DNA of 57,439 nt, taken from contig JAWODU010000009.1 in the NCBI GenBank assembly GCA_046483125.1, positions 1 through 57,439 on the forward strand. Direction: 5' to 3'. The notes beneath the pieces were generated by a model that had not been told where the DNA came from, did not search any database, and worked only from the letters and a program-made list of their open reading frames with translations. This stretch comes from JAWODU01 sp046483125. Lineage in GTDB: Bacteria > Verrucomicrobiota > Kiritimatiellia > UBA8416 > JAWODU01. A program made the position numbers and the translations under genes. Numbering within the stretch: position 1 is the stretch's first letter; the number at the start of each line of letters is the position of its first letter. Positions 8,786-17,199 of the stretch are shown piece after piece.

Positions 8786-9640
8786 ATGAACATCTGGCAG
8801 TGGAGCAGTATTGCATTTCAGGTCATTCTTCTGGCCTGCGCCTTTTACTATATCCTTCTTTTTTTCCGCGGCACACGCGGCGCGCAGGTTCTGGCAGGGC
8901 TGGCGCTGGTCCTTGTAGTGCTGATCGGATCCACGTATCTTTTGAAATGGACCGAGTTGAACTGGCTTCTGAGAAAATTATCCGTAGGTTTAGCTCTCGC
9001 CATGCTGGTAATATTTCAGCCTGAAATCAGGCGCGCCCTGGCGGAGCTGGGCCGTCAGCCGGTATTCAGCGGATCAGGAGGGAAGCGCACCATGGTGGAC
9101 GGCATCGTGCGCTCTGTCAATTTCCTTTCGGAGCACCGCGTGGGAGCATTGATAGCGGTAGAAAGGGAAATAGGCACACGCGGCATTCAGGAGACCGGCA
9201 TAAAACTGGACACCAAGGTTGTTCCCGAATTGCTCGCCAGCATATTTTTCCCTCACACTCCTCTTCATGACGGCGGTGTAATAATAAGAAACAACAGAAT
9301 CATGGCGGCGGGATGCGTGTTTCCGCTCTCGCAGAAGATGGAACTGCACAAGGAACTCGGAACGAGGCATAGAGCGGCAGTGGGTCTGAGCGAGGAAACG
9401 GATGCCGTGGTAGTGGTGGTTTCTGAAGAAACGGGGACTATATCCGTCAGCTACCGGGGGCGGCTGAGCCGCGGCCTGGACGAGGAAAGGTTGAGAAGAT
9501 TCCTCACCGCCCTGCTTGTCAGGGATCAGAAGAAGACCAGCGCATGGACGAGAGCCAGGGAACAACTTGATCTCACGCCGGAAGGAATTGCCAAATCCGA
9601 GAAACTGGCCGCGGAGAAGGAAGAAAATGGCGACAAGTAA
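8786..9640 (+). CDS. cdaA: diadenylate cyclase, CdaA type
   Basis: The protein makes the second messenger c-di-AMP from two ATP. The 284 residues start with three membrane helices (about 5-25, 35-55, 60-80), followed by a short linker and the DAC catalytic domain. The signature motifs are visible: LHDGGVIIRNNRI at about residues 158-170, where most family members have HDGA, and GTRHRAAVGLSEETDA, containing the RHR motif, near residue 192. The C-terminal ~60 residues are charged. The gene overlaps ybbR (cdaR-like) by 14 bases, the usual pairing in which the YbbR protein modulates the cyclase. The third common partner, glmM, is not here; ftsK follows instead. ATG 8786 lacks a clear ribosome binding site. 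Confidence 0.93.
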   Translation: MNIWQWSSIAFQVILLACAFYYILLFFRGTRGAQVLAGLALVLVVLIGSTYLLKWTELNWLLRKLSVGLALAMLVIFQPEIRRALAELGRQPVFSGSGGKRTMVDGIVRSVNFLSEHRVGALIAVEREIGTRGIQETGIKLDTKVVPELLASIFFPHTPLHDGGVIIRNNRIMAAGCVFPLSQKMELHKELGTRHRAAVGLSEETDAVVVVVSEETGTISVSYRGRLSRGLDEERLRRFLTALLVRDQKKTSAWTRAREQLDLTPEGIAKSEKLAAEKEENGDK

Positions 9641-10586
9641 ACTGGACCGGTTATTGAACACCTTCAAGGCCAACTGGTTTCTGAAAACGGTGGCCCTGCT
9701 GCTGGCGGTGTTGAGTTTTTACGCGATACGCGGCGCCACGCGGTTTGAGGTGCGTTACGACATACCTCTCGAGATACAGGTGGGAGAAGGCATCGCCATT
9801 CTGGATCCGCCCAAGACGGTAAAAGTTACCTTCCGCGGTTCGAAAGAAGACCTGCGCCGGATCGACCAACAGCAGATCAAGGCCGTAGTGCGTCCGCGCG
9901 CAGTCAGCCCTTCCGGTTCGGAAAATATCCGGATAAAGCCCGGTGAAATTCAGGGTTTGTCCGGGGGAGTCAGGGTGGTGGAAGTTGAGCCCGGTAGGAT
10001 TATACTGAATTTCGACCGGGAAGTTACAAAAATGTTTCCTGTTGCGGAGCCCAGGGTTATAGGCACTCCTTTAATCGGCCGGGCGGAAATCGAATATCAT
10101 CCCAGGGAAGTGGAAATAAGCGGCCCGGAAAGGCGGCTTGAAAATACGACGGTAGTCGAAACCGAACCCGTGGAGGTGAGCGGCCGGGCGAGTTCATTTA
10201 CTGCGCGGGTCCCGGTGCTGTCGCCGGGAGACACCTGGGTGGCCGAGATCGATCCTCCGGAGGTGACCGTGGAAGTCAAAATCGTTACGGAATCGGTAAC
10301 GCGCGTGCTGACCAATATCACGGTTAATGCCATGATAGGGGCGGGGAGCCCGGAAAAGGCGGTATTTGATCCTCCCGCAGTTTCCGTGTCGCTTCACGGA
10401 AGAGTTGAAATTGTAAACAATATTTCAAGGAACGCTTTAAGGGTATTCGTGGATTGCGTGGATCTGGAGACCGCTGCCGAGTACAGGATGCCGGTTAAGA
10501 TACATTTACCGTCGACTGCCGGAGTGACCGCTCATCCCGATCCGAAAACCGTGAAAGCCGTGATTGTCCGCCCGCCCGCGGAATAA
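9627..10586 (+). CDS. YbbR/CdaR domain protein, probable cyclase regulator
   Basis: Extracytoplasmic regulators of this kind bind membrane CdaA and tune its activity. The 319-residue protein has one N-terminal membrane helix (about residues 17-37, WFLKTVALLLAVLSFYAIRG) and then tandem beta-rich YbbR repeats, recognisable by VRYDIPLEIQ and the repeated EVEISGPERRL/VTVEVKI patterns. ATG 9627 is preceded by GGAGAAGGAAG within the cdaA coding sequence, giving a 14-base overlap and tight coupling. A longer frame begins at 9516 but would start inside the cyclase domain. The gene name cdaR is used for Firmicute members; assignment here rests on domain type and context. Confidence 0.88.
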   Translation: MATSKLDRLLNTFKANWFLKTVALLLAVLSFYAIRGATRFEVRYDIPLEIQVGEGIAILDPPKTVKVTFRGSKEDLRRIDQQQIKAVVRPRAVSPSGSENIRIKPGEIQGLSGGVRVVEVEPGRIILNFDREVTKMFPVAEPRVIGTPLIGRAEIEYHPREVEISGPERRLENTTVVETEPVEVSGRASSFTARVPVLSPGDTWVAEIDPPEVTVEVKIVTESVTRVLTNITVNAMIGAGSPEKAVFDPPAVSVSLHGRVEIVNNISRNALRVFVDCVDLETAAEYRMPVKIHLPSTAGVTAHPDPKTVKAVIVRPPAE

Positions 10587-10631
10587 GCGAGGTGATAAAG
10601 GGCGCGGCGACGGCGCACAGGCAGGTACTTT

Positions 10632-13004
10632 ATGGCTGGAAGTGACGATAAAACTACTGAGCTTCGTTTCATATGGGGAGCTATTCTGCTGATAGTGGCT
10701 CTTTTCATGGTGCTCAGTCTTTTTTCGTATGATCCGGGCGACATTGCAATGCTTAAAGCACCTCCGAACAGGCCGCCGCATAACCTTATAGGGCCGGTGG
10801 GGGCGTGGTTGTCGTTCATTTGTTTCATGTCTCTGGGAGCGGGCGCTTATGCCGTGCCCGTATGGGTTGCGGTATTCGGCATACTGCTTGTTGCCGGGAA
10901 TACCGGGGGAATTCGCGCGCGTGCGGCATGGTGCGCTGTTTTCATGCTTGCCTTTGTCGCCGTGCTTCAGCTTTACGGCGGAACATGGACGGAGCTGTCT
11001 TCGAGGCTTAATATCGCGGACAGCGGCGGCATAGCCGGGCGTATGATTACAGATGCGGTGTTTGTGCGCTTACTGGGACCGGTGGGCGCGGGTATTCTGG
11101 CGTGGGCGTGTGTTGCCGGTTCTCTGACGATGTTCGCCGGAGTCGGCAATCTGCTTACCGGTTACCGCGCGGTTACCGCCGCGTGCCGTAAAGCCGCTGT
11201 AAAAGCTCTCGAACTCGGCGCCGTTCTGGCGGAAAAATACCGGAACCGTTCAACCGGCCGGGGGTCGGGCCGAAAACGCAGGCGTCTGGAACGGGTAGTC
11301 AAGGGACGGACAAACAGGATACAGCCTCACACGGCCGAACGGGCTCCGGCAGTTGAGGAAACGGTCCCCGGAGACGAGGAGCCCGGGGGCGAAGAAACGG
11401 CGGAGCCGGCTCCGAAACGTAAGAAACCCAAAAGGCGGCGCCGTGAAACTTCGGATACTGCCGGTGAAAAATCCGCCGGCCCTCAGCCGGCCGAGGCTTC
11501 CGCCGGAGAGGTGTTCCAGTTGCCTTCCGCCGAACTTCTCGAAGACATGGAGAGCGTCGGACCGAGAGCGATGGAAGCCGATACGGGAGTCACTTCCCGG
11601 GTGCTCGGCGAAACTCTGGCCGAGTTCGGCATTGACGCGGAGGTCACGAATGTCGAGCGCGGACCGGTTGTTACCCGTTATGAGGTTCTGCCTGCCGCGG
11701 GAGTGCGGGTCGAGCGGATAAGCGCGTTGAGCAATAACCTTGCGCTTTCCCTGAAAGCTACAAGCGTGCGCGTACAGGCGCCGATTCCCGGCAAGGGCGT
11801 AGTTGGTATCGAGGTGCCGAACAGCACGGCAAACCTCGTGTGCCTCCGCGAAATACTTGAAGGGGACGTGTGGATGTCTCACGAGGCAAAACTGCCCCTT
11901 GTTCTGGGTAAGGACGTGGGGGGCACGGACATCGTGGCGGATCTGACTGAAATGCCGCATATGCTCATAGCAGGCGCCACGGGTGCGGGCAAGACGGTGT
12001 GCATGAACTCCATCCTGGCTGGTCTTCTCATGTCCAGAACACCGGAAGAACTGCGTTTGCTTCTGGTAGACCCGAAAATCGTGGAATTCTCTATCTTTAA
12101 CGATCTTCCCCATCTGGTCGTTCCGGTCGTAACCGATCCCAAGAAAGTGGCCCTGGGACTGCGCTGGGCCATAAACGAGATGGAGCGGCGGTATAAACTT
12201 TTCGCCAAGGCCGGGGTGCGCAACATAGAAGGCTACAACAACCGGCCGACGGCCACCCAGGAAGAGCTTTTTGAAATGGAGGGCGGCCCCGGGAAAACTG
12301 CCGATGAGATGCCGGAGAAAATTCCTTATATAGCCATTATCATAGATGAATTGGCTGACCTGATGCTTGCCGCGCAGGCGGAAATTGAAAATTCAGTCGC
12401 CCGCCTGGCCCAGCTTTCGAGGGCGGTCGGCATTCATATGATACTTTCCACACAACGGCCTTCGGTTAATGTTATAACCGGAACAATAAAGGCCAATTTC
12501 CCCGCCCGCCTGGCTTTTCAGGTGGCCCAGAAAGTGGACAGCCGCACTATCCTCGATACGGTCGGAGCGGAAAAACTGCTTGGCCGCGGCGACATGCTGT
12601 TTCAGCCGCCTGGCACGAGTAAAATCATCAGGGCCCAGGGCGCCTTTAGCACCGACAGGGAGATCAAGAACATCGTTGAATTTATCAAGGCACAGGGCCG
12701 GCCCGAGTATGAAATGGAAATACATCAGAAAATGGAAAAAGCGTCCCAACAGCCGCACGCAGTCGACGACGAAGGTGAAGATGAAGATCTTCTCGGAAAG
12801 GCCGTGGAGATTATCAGAGAGACACACAGGGCGTCGACTTCTTCCCTTCAGCGGCGCCTGCGAATAGGTTATACCCGGGCGGCCCGTATAGTGGACATTC
12901 TTGAAGAACGCGGAATCCTCGGTCCTCCAAGAGGTTCGGAGCCGAGGGAAATCCTGATTGATCTCGACGGTACCATTCCGGATAATAACCCCGCGGAGGA
13001 GTAA
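10632..13004 (+). CDS. ftsK: DNA translocase FtsK
   Basis: The septal DNA pump clears and orients chromosome ends during division. The protein has 790 residues. Several N-terminal membrane helices (about residues 12-32, 55-80, 85-105, 145-170) are followed by a basic, proline- and glutamate-rich linker (about 195-290), shorter than in E. coli. The RecA-like motor has Walker A AGATGAGKT near residue 450, Walker B IAIIIDELADL near residue 570 and the FtsK signature RAVGIHMILSTQRPSVNVITG near residue 600. The C-terminal ~65 residues form a gamma winged-helix domain (LQRRLRIGYTRAARIVD) that reads orientation sequences. The RodZ-like gene starts 6 bases after the stop. Confidence 0.96.
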   Translation: MAGSDDKTTELRFIWGAILLIVALFMVLSLFSYDPGDIAMLKAPPNRPPHNLIGPVGAWLSFICFMSLGAGAYAVPVWVAVFGILLVAGNTGGIRARAAWCAVFMLAFVAVLQLYGGTWTELSSRLNIADSGGIAGRMITDAVFVRLLGPVGAGILAWACVAGSLTMFAGVGNLLTGYRAVTAACRKAAVKALELGAVLAEKYRNRSTGRGSGRKRRRLERVVKGRTNRIQPHTAERAPAVEETVPGDEEPGGEETAEPAPKRKKPKRRRRETSDTAGEKSAGPQPAEASAGEVFQLPSAELLEDMESVGPRAMEADTGVTSRVLGETLAEFGIDAEVTNVERGPVVTRYEVLPAAGVRVERISALSNNLALSLKATSVRVQAPIPGKGVVGIEVPNSTANLVCLREILEGDVWMSHEAKLPLVLGKDVGGTDIVADLTEMPHMLIAGATGAGKTVCMNSILAGLLMSRTPEELRLLLVDPKIVEFSIFNDLPHLVVPVVTDPKKVALGLRWAINEMERRYKLFAKAGVRNIEGYNNRPTATQEELFEMEGGPGKTADEMPEKIPYIAIIIDELADLMLAAQAEIENSVARLAQLSRAVGIHMILSTQRPSVNVITGTIKANFPARLAFQVAQKVDSRTILDTVGAEKLLGRGDMLFQPPGTSKIIRAQGAFSTDREIKNIVEFIKAQGRPEYEMEIHQKMEKASQQPHAVDDEGEDEDLLGKAVEIIRETHRASTSSLQRRLRIGYTRAARIVDILEERGILGPPRGSEPREILIDLDGTIPDNNPAEE

Positions 13005-13010
13005 TCGTAT

Positions 13011-13721
13011 ATGTCATTGGGAGAAAAACTTCGGAAGGCCCGCGCGAAAAAGAAATTAACCGTCTCACAGGTGGCCCAGGCCACGCGCATGAAGGCGCAG
13101 ACGGTGGAAATGCTCGAGAACGAGGATTTCAGCAAAATCGCCGCTCCTATTTACGGCAAAGGGTTTATCAAGCTCTACGCCGAACATGTCGGGCTCGATC
13201 CCCAACCGTTGATCCGAGAGTACATGGGACGTTTCGTGGAACCGGAAAGTCCTCCGGAACCGTCGCTGGAAAATGTCCGTTACTCTTCTCCTCAAAGGAA
13301 ACCCGCTCCCGGGGAAGAACCCGCAGGAACCCGAAGCGAAGAGCCGGAACACATCCGTGGTCATTTCAGGGAAGAATCCGCGCCTGAGAAAGATAGTTTC
13401 GCCCCGCGGTGGACGGAGGAGTGGAAAGCAAAACTGAAGCAGGCTTTTCTTACGGCTCTGACAAAGTGTGCGGTTATTGCGGCGGCCGCAGGACGGGGCT
13501 GGCGTACGGCGCTGGATTTCTGCGCTTCAGGTTCCGCGGTGAGAACCGTGTCAATCGCGGCCGGAATTATCGTAGTGCTTGTCTTCCTTATTTCATCCAT
13601 GAGCCGCTGTGCCGGTCCGGATCAAAGACAAAACGGCGCTGGAGCCGGGGATGAACCGATACGGCGGCTGGAAGCGGCCGTGAACCCGCCTGAGCCCTAC
13701 TTCGACGATATTTCACAGTGA
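13011..13721 (+). CDS. RodZ-like helix-turn-helix membrane protein
   Basis: The 236-residue protein begins with a helix-turn-helix domain of the RodZ/HTH_25 type (residues 1-70: LGEKLRKARAKKKLTVSQVA, then GKGFIKLYAEHVGLDP). A charged linker and one membrane helix near residues 185-203 (VSIAAGIIVVLVFLISSM) follow. Family members bind MreB filaments inside the cell and link them to wall synthesis for rod shape. The usual long periplasmic beta domain is nearly absent: only about 33 residues follow the helix. It sits between ftsK and rimO, and the rimO start overlaps its stop, so it is translated with division and translation genes. A transcription regulator role is less likely because of the membrane helix. 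Confidence 0.8.
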   Translation: MSLGEKLRKARAKKKLTVSQVAQATRMKAQTVEMLENEDFSKIAAPIYGKGFIKLYAEHVGLDPQPLIREYMGRFVEPESPPEPSLENVRYSSPQRKPAPGEEPAGTRSEEPEHIRGHFREESAPEKDSFAPRWTEEWKAKLKQAFLTALTKCAVIAAAAGRGWRTALDFCASGSAVRTVSIAAGIIVVLVFLISSMSRCAGPDQRQNGAGAGDEPIRRLEAAVNPPEPYFDDISQ

Positions 13722-15091
13722 AGGGCGAACCTTTTCCAGACAGTGCTCCTTTTTCGGTTGGCTTCATAAGCCTGGGATGTGCGAGAAATCTTATCGATTC
13801 ACAGGTTCTCGCCGATCACCTGTTGTCCGCCGGCATCCCCCTCGCTCCTTCTCCCGAGGAAGCGGACGTAATCATAGTGAATACGTGCGCTTTTATAGAA
13901 GAAGCGCGCAGAGAATCTGCTGAAGCGGTGCTGTCGGCCTGCCAGGCGAAAAGGGATGGATTGTGCCGGGCGGTTATTGTGGCCGGATGCATGACCCAGC
14001 GGTATGCAGAAACAATTACCGAAAGGTTCCCGTGCGTCGACGCTTTTATAGGCGTGGATGAGCTTGAAAAGATCCCGGACGTGGCGGCCGCGGTTGTCTC
14101 CGGTAAAAGCGGCATCGTGAGGGTCAGTGATATTCCGGGAAAACTGTACGAGCCGGCGCTTCCCGGTGTTGTGTTTTCCCGGGGCCGTTACGCGTACCTC
14201 AGAATTTCGGCAGGTTGTCATCACAGCTGTTCTTTCTGCGCCATTCCGGGGATCCGCGGCCGGTACAGGTCCCGGCCGCAGAACAGCATTGTGGCGGAAG
14301 CGGAATCGCTCCTGGAAGAAGGATACCGGGAACTTGACCTGATTGCGGAAGATACCACCGCGTACGGAATCGATCTTTCCGGGGGTGCAAACCTGGCCGG
14401 ACTTATAAGGGCCATAGGAGCCCTGGGCGGGAAGTTCTGGCTGAGAGTCCTGTACGGCTATCCCACGGGTATCACCGCCGAACTGCTTGAAGCCATGGCG
14501 GAGGTGCCCCAGGCGTGCTGTTACCTGGATGTTCCCATACAGCACAGTCATCCGGATATGCTCAAAGCAATGAATCGCGGCCGGACGGCGAAGGCCGTGC
14601 ACGGTATGGTTCAAAAGGCAAGAGAAACACTGCCGGGAGCGGTATTGAGAACTACATGTCTTGTGGGTTTCCCGGGTGAAACAGAGGAACATTTCGCGCA
14701 CCTTCGCGACTACGTGCGAAGCACCGGATTTGATCACCTGGGCGTGTTTACTTTTTCGCCGGAAAAGGGAACGCCGGCGTTTGAGTTAGGTAATATTCCG
14801 TCGCCCGAAACGGCGGCGAACAGACGGGAAGATTTACTGCTTGTGCAGGAAGAAGTTATTGACCGGAAAACGTCGGAACTGGCAGGCGGAACTACAGAGG
14901 TACTGCTTGAAAAAAAGGACGAAACCGCGGATAACATAATGCACGGGCGCGACCGCCGCCTGGCGCCCGAAGTGGACGGAGAAGTAACGGTGACGGGTTT
15001 ACCGGGAAACCTGCGTGAGGGAGATTTCGCGGCGGCGCGTTATTGCGGCCGGGACGGTTACAACATGCGCGCGGAGTTCGTTTGCGGGTAA
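13718..15091 (+). CDS. rimO: ribosomal protein S12 methylthiotransferase
   Basis: This radical-SAM enzyme adds a methylthio group to an aspartate of ribosomal protein S12. It has 457 residues. The N-terminal UPF0004 domain has FISLGCARNLIDSQVLADHL, the RimO-type opening, with further cluster-binding cysteines in NTCAF and AGCM. The radical-SAM motif CHHSCSFC is near residue 170 and the C-terminal TRAM domain is visible from about residue 390. SLGCARNLIDSQ at the start favours RimO over the sister enzyme MiaB. The start is GTG 13718, overlapping the preceding stop as GTGA. A zinc-ribbon gene follows after 12 bases. Confidence 0.94.
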   Translation: MKGEPFPDSAPFSVGFISLGCARNLIDSQVLADHLLSAGIPLAPSPEEADVIIVNTCAFIEEARRESAEAVLSACQAKRDGLCRAVIVAGCMTQRYAETITERFPCVDAFIGVDELEKIPDVAAAVVSGKSGIVRVSDIPGKLYEPALPGVVFSRGRYAYLRISAGCHHSCSFCAIPGIRGRYRSRPQNSIVAEAESLLEEGYRELDLIAEDTTAYGIDLSGGANLAGLIRAIGALGGKFWLRVLYGYPTGITAELLEAMAEVPQACCYLDVPIQHSHPDMLKAMNRGRTAKAVHGMVQKARETLPGAVLRTTCLVGFPGETEEHFAHLRDYVRSTGFDHLGVFTFSPEKGTPAFELGNIPSPETAANRREDLLLVQEEVIDRKTSELAGGTTEVLLEKKDETADNIMHGRDRRLAPEVDGEVTVTGLPGNLREGDFAAARYCGRDGYNMRAEFVCG

Positions 15092-15103
15092 GGGAAAATA
15101 ATT

Positions 15104-15601
15104 ATGGCTGATTGGGACATAAAACCCCTGGGCGAGTCGTGCCGCGCCTGTTCGCGGCCTTTCGAAGACGGCGAAACGTGTTATTCCACTATTACATTCG
15201 GGCCTGAGGGCTGTGAACGGGCCGATTATTGCGATACATGCTGGTTCGAATGGGAGAGGCCGAATTCCGGTTACAGCGCCTGGCGCGGGGTTTACAGAGC
15301 GCCGGCGCCCGAACCGGAAGAACCGGTAAAAAAAGAAAACGCCGAGTCCCTCCTGCGCCGGCTCATGAAAGACGAAAACCCCGAGCATCGCAACGTGGTA
15401 TATATCCTGGCCGTTATGCTGGAAAGAAGACGTTTACTGACGCACCGGGACACGCAGGTTCGAGATGACGGAACAAAACTCATTGTCTATGAACATAAGA
15501 AAACAGGCGAAACTTTCCTGGTGCCCGACCCCGATCTCGCCCTCGACAGTCTTAGGGAAGTACAACAGCAGGTAGTAGCGATGCTTGACGGGCGTCTCTA
15601 G
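15104..15601 (+). CDS. conserved zinc-ribbon protein of unknown function
   Basis: The gene encodes 165 residues from ATG 15104, 12 bases after rimO. The N-terminal ~50 residues hold paired cysteines: CRAC near residue 14, single cysteines near 26 and 36, and CDTCW near residue 43, a likely zinc-binding module. A proline/glutamate linker follows, and then a helical C-terminal domain (about 75-165) with LLRRLMKDENPEHRNVVYILAVMLERRRLL and a short beta hairpin around YEHKKTGETFLVPDP. There is no signal peptide. I do not recognise a named family. Its position directly after rimO suggests a ribosome-, protein-modification- or RNA-linked role, but nothing in the sequence proves this. Confidence 0.75.
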   Translation: MADWDIKPLGESCRACSRPFEDGETCYSTITFGPEGCERADYCDTCWFEWERPNSGYSAWRGVYRAPAPEPEEPVKKENAESLLRRLMKDENPEHRNVVYILAVMLERRRLLTHRDTQVRDDGTKLIVYEHKKTGETFLVPDPDLALDSLREVQQQVVAMLDGRL

Positions 15602-15636
15602 CGCTCCGTCAGCGCCATTGGTATTACGAAGGTCCG

Positions 15637-17193
15637 ATGCTCGATCTGAAAATAACCGGCGGTCTCATCCTGGACGGCCTGGGAGGCAAGGCTTTCAGGG
15701 CGGACATAGGCGTAGCCGGCGACCGCATAGACGCGGTGGGAGATCTGAGCGCGGCCGGGGCATCGCAGGTGTTAAGTGCCGACGGCATGTACGTGTGCCC
15801 GGGATTTATAGACGCGCACTCGCATTCCGACACTTATCTTCTGATAGAACCGAACGCGTGGAGCAAGATCTTTCAGGGAGTTACTACCGAAATAGTCGGA
15901 AACTGCGGCGCCTCGGCCGCGCCCGTAACCGGTACAGACTGTCTGCCCTCGGACTGGGCCTCAATGGAGTATCCGGCCCGCTGGAACACGGTTGCCGAAT
16001 ACCGCAAACTCCTCGAAGAGGTCCGCCCTGCCGTGAACGTCGTTATGCTTATAGGTCACAATACCATGCTCAGAGGTGTAATCGGCAACGCGGTCCGCGC
16101 GGCTTCTCCACGGGAATTTGCAGGAGTCAAAACCGCGCTGGAACGGGCGCTGGACGAGGGCGGGCGGGGAATGAGCATGGGTCTGATTTATCCTCCGGGC
16201 ATGCACGCGGACGGCAAAGATATCGCCGAACTGGTATCGTGCGTTAAAGAACGGGGCGGTATTTACGCCAGCCACATGCGGAATGAAGCGGGCGGCGTGG
16301 TCGAAGCCGTAAAGGAAATTATAGAAATCGGTTACAGAACAGGCGCGGCGGTTCAGGCGTCGCATCTCAAGGTTGCGGGGAAGAGGAACTGGCATTTATT
16401 GGATACGGTTTTTGAGCTCATACGTTCGGCCCGGGACAAAGGGGTTGACATTGCGGCCGACAGGTATCCCTACTGCGCCGGGGCGACGGAGCTTGACGTG
16501 GTGTACCCCGACTGGGTGCTGGACGGCGGCCGCGAAGCGGCGCTTGCCAGGATAGAATCACTGGAGCGCAGGCGGATAAAGGCCGAACTGGAATCAGCCC
16601 ACGGCCCGGAAGACTGGGAAAACGTCGTTATAGGGTCAACATTTCACGCGGATAACGCCAGGTTCAGGGGAATGAGTCTGACCCGCGTTGCAGAAGCCCT
16701 GGGCACCGACCCGGTGGAAGCACTGTTTCATTTCGGAAAAACCGACGGCTTCCGTACCGGGGCTTTCTTTTTCGGGTTGAGCGAAGAAAACATGCGGAGG
16801 GTACTCAGCGAACCTTACGTGATGATAGGCAGTGACGCCTCATTACGCGCTCCCGCCGGCCCGCTCAGCGCCGATTATCCCCACCCGCGCGCCTACGGGG
16901 CGTTTCCGCGTTTCCTGAGAATGGCGCTGGACGGGGAATTTATTTCAACGGGTGAAGCGGTGCGGAAGATGACGTCTCTTACCGCCCGTCGTTTCGGTTT
17001 GGACGACCGCGGTATTATAGATACAGGTAAAAAAGCGGATATAGTGGTATTTGACGGGAACACCCTCAGGGATACGGCCTCTTACGCCGATCCACACAGA
17101 AGCGCCGAAGGCATAAAGCATGTCATAGTTAACGGCAGATTAACCATGTCCGAAGGACGCCTGAGCGGGGACAGGGCCGGGGAATTCCTGTAA
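15637..17193 (+). CDS. N-acyl-D-amino-acid deacylase (D-aminoacylase family amidohydrolase)
   Basis: The predicted enzyme hydrolyses N-acyl-D-amino acids or related N-acylated or D-configured metabolites such as cell-wall fragments. The 518-residue protein starts with the composite beta-sandwich of the amidohydrolase superfamily. The metal motif HSHSD follows near residue 67, with the D-aminoacylase signature GNCGASAAP near residue 95 (its Cys is a zinc ligand in this family). YASHMRNEAGG and VQASHLKVAGKRNW carry further metal-ligand histidines, and GSDASLRAP holds the catalytic Asp. No signal peptide is visible, so it is probably cytoplasmic. It ends 6 bases from the convergent beta-helix gene. 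Confidence 0.88.
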   Translation: MLDLKITGGLILDGLGGKAFRADIGVAGDRIDAVGDLSAAGASQVLSADGMYVCPGFIDAHSHSDTYLLIEPNAWSKIFQGVTTEIVGNCGASAAPVTGTDCLPSDWASMEYPARWNTVAEYRKLLEEVRPAVNVVMLIGHNTMLRGVIGNAVRAASPREFAGVKTALERALDEGGRGMSMGLIYPPGMHADGKDIAELVSCVKERGGIYASHMRNEAGGVVEAVKEIIEIGYRTGAAVQASHLKVAGKRNWHLLDTVFELIRSARDKGVDIAADRYPYCAGATELDVVYPDWVLDGGREAALARIESLERRRIKAELESAHGPEDWENVVIGSTFHADNARFRGMSLTRVAEALGTDPVEALFHFGKTDGFRTGAFFFGLSEENMRRVLSEPYVMIGSDASLRAPAGPLSADYPHPRAYGAFPRFLRMALDGEFISTGEAVRKMTSLTARRFGLDDRGIIDTGKKADIVVFDGNTLRDTASYADPHRSAEGIKHVIVNGRLTMSEGRLSGDRAGEFL

Positions 17194-17199
17194 GCGTTT

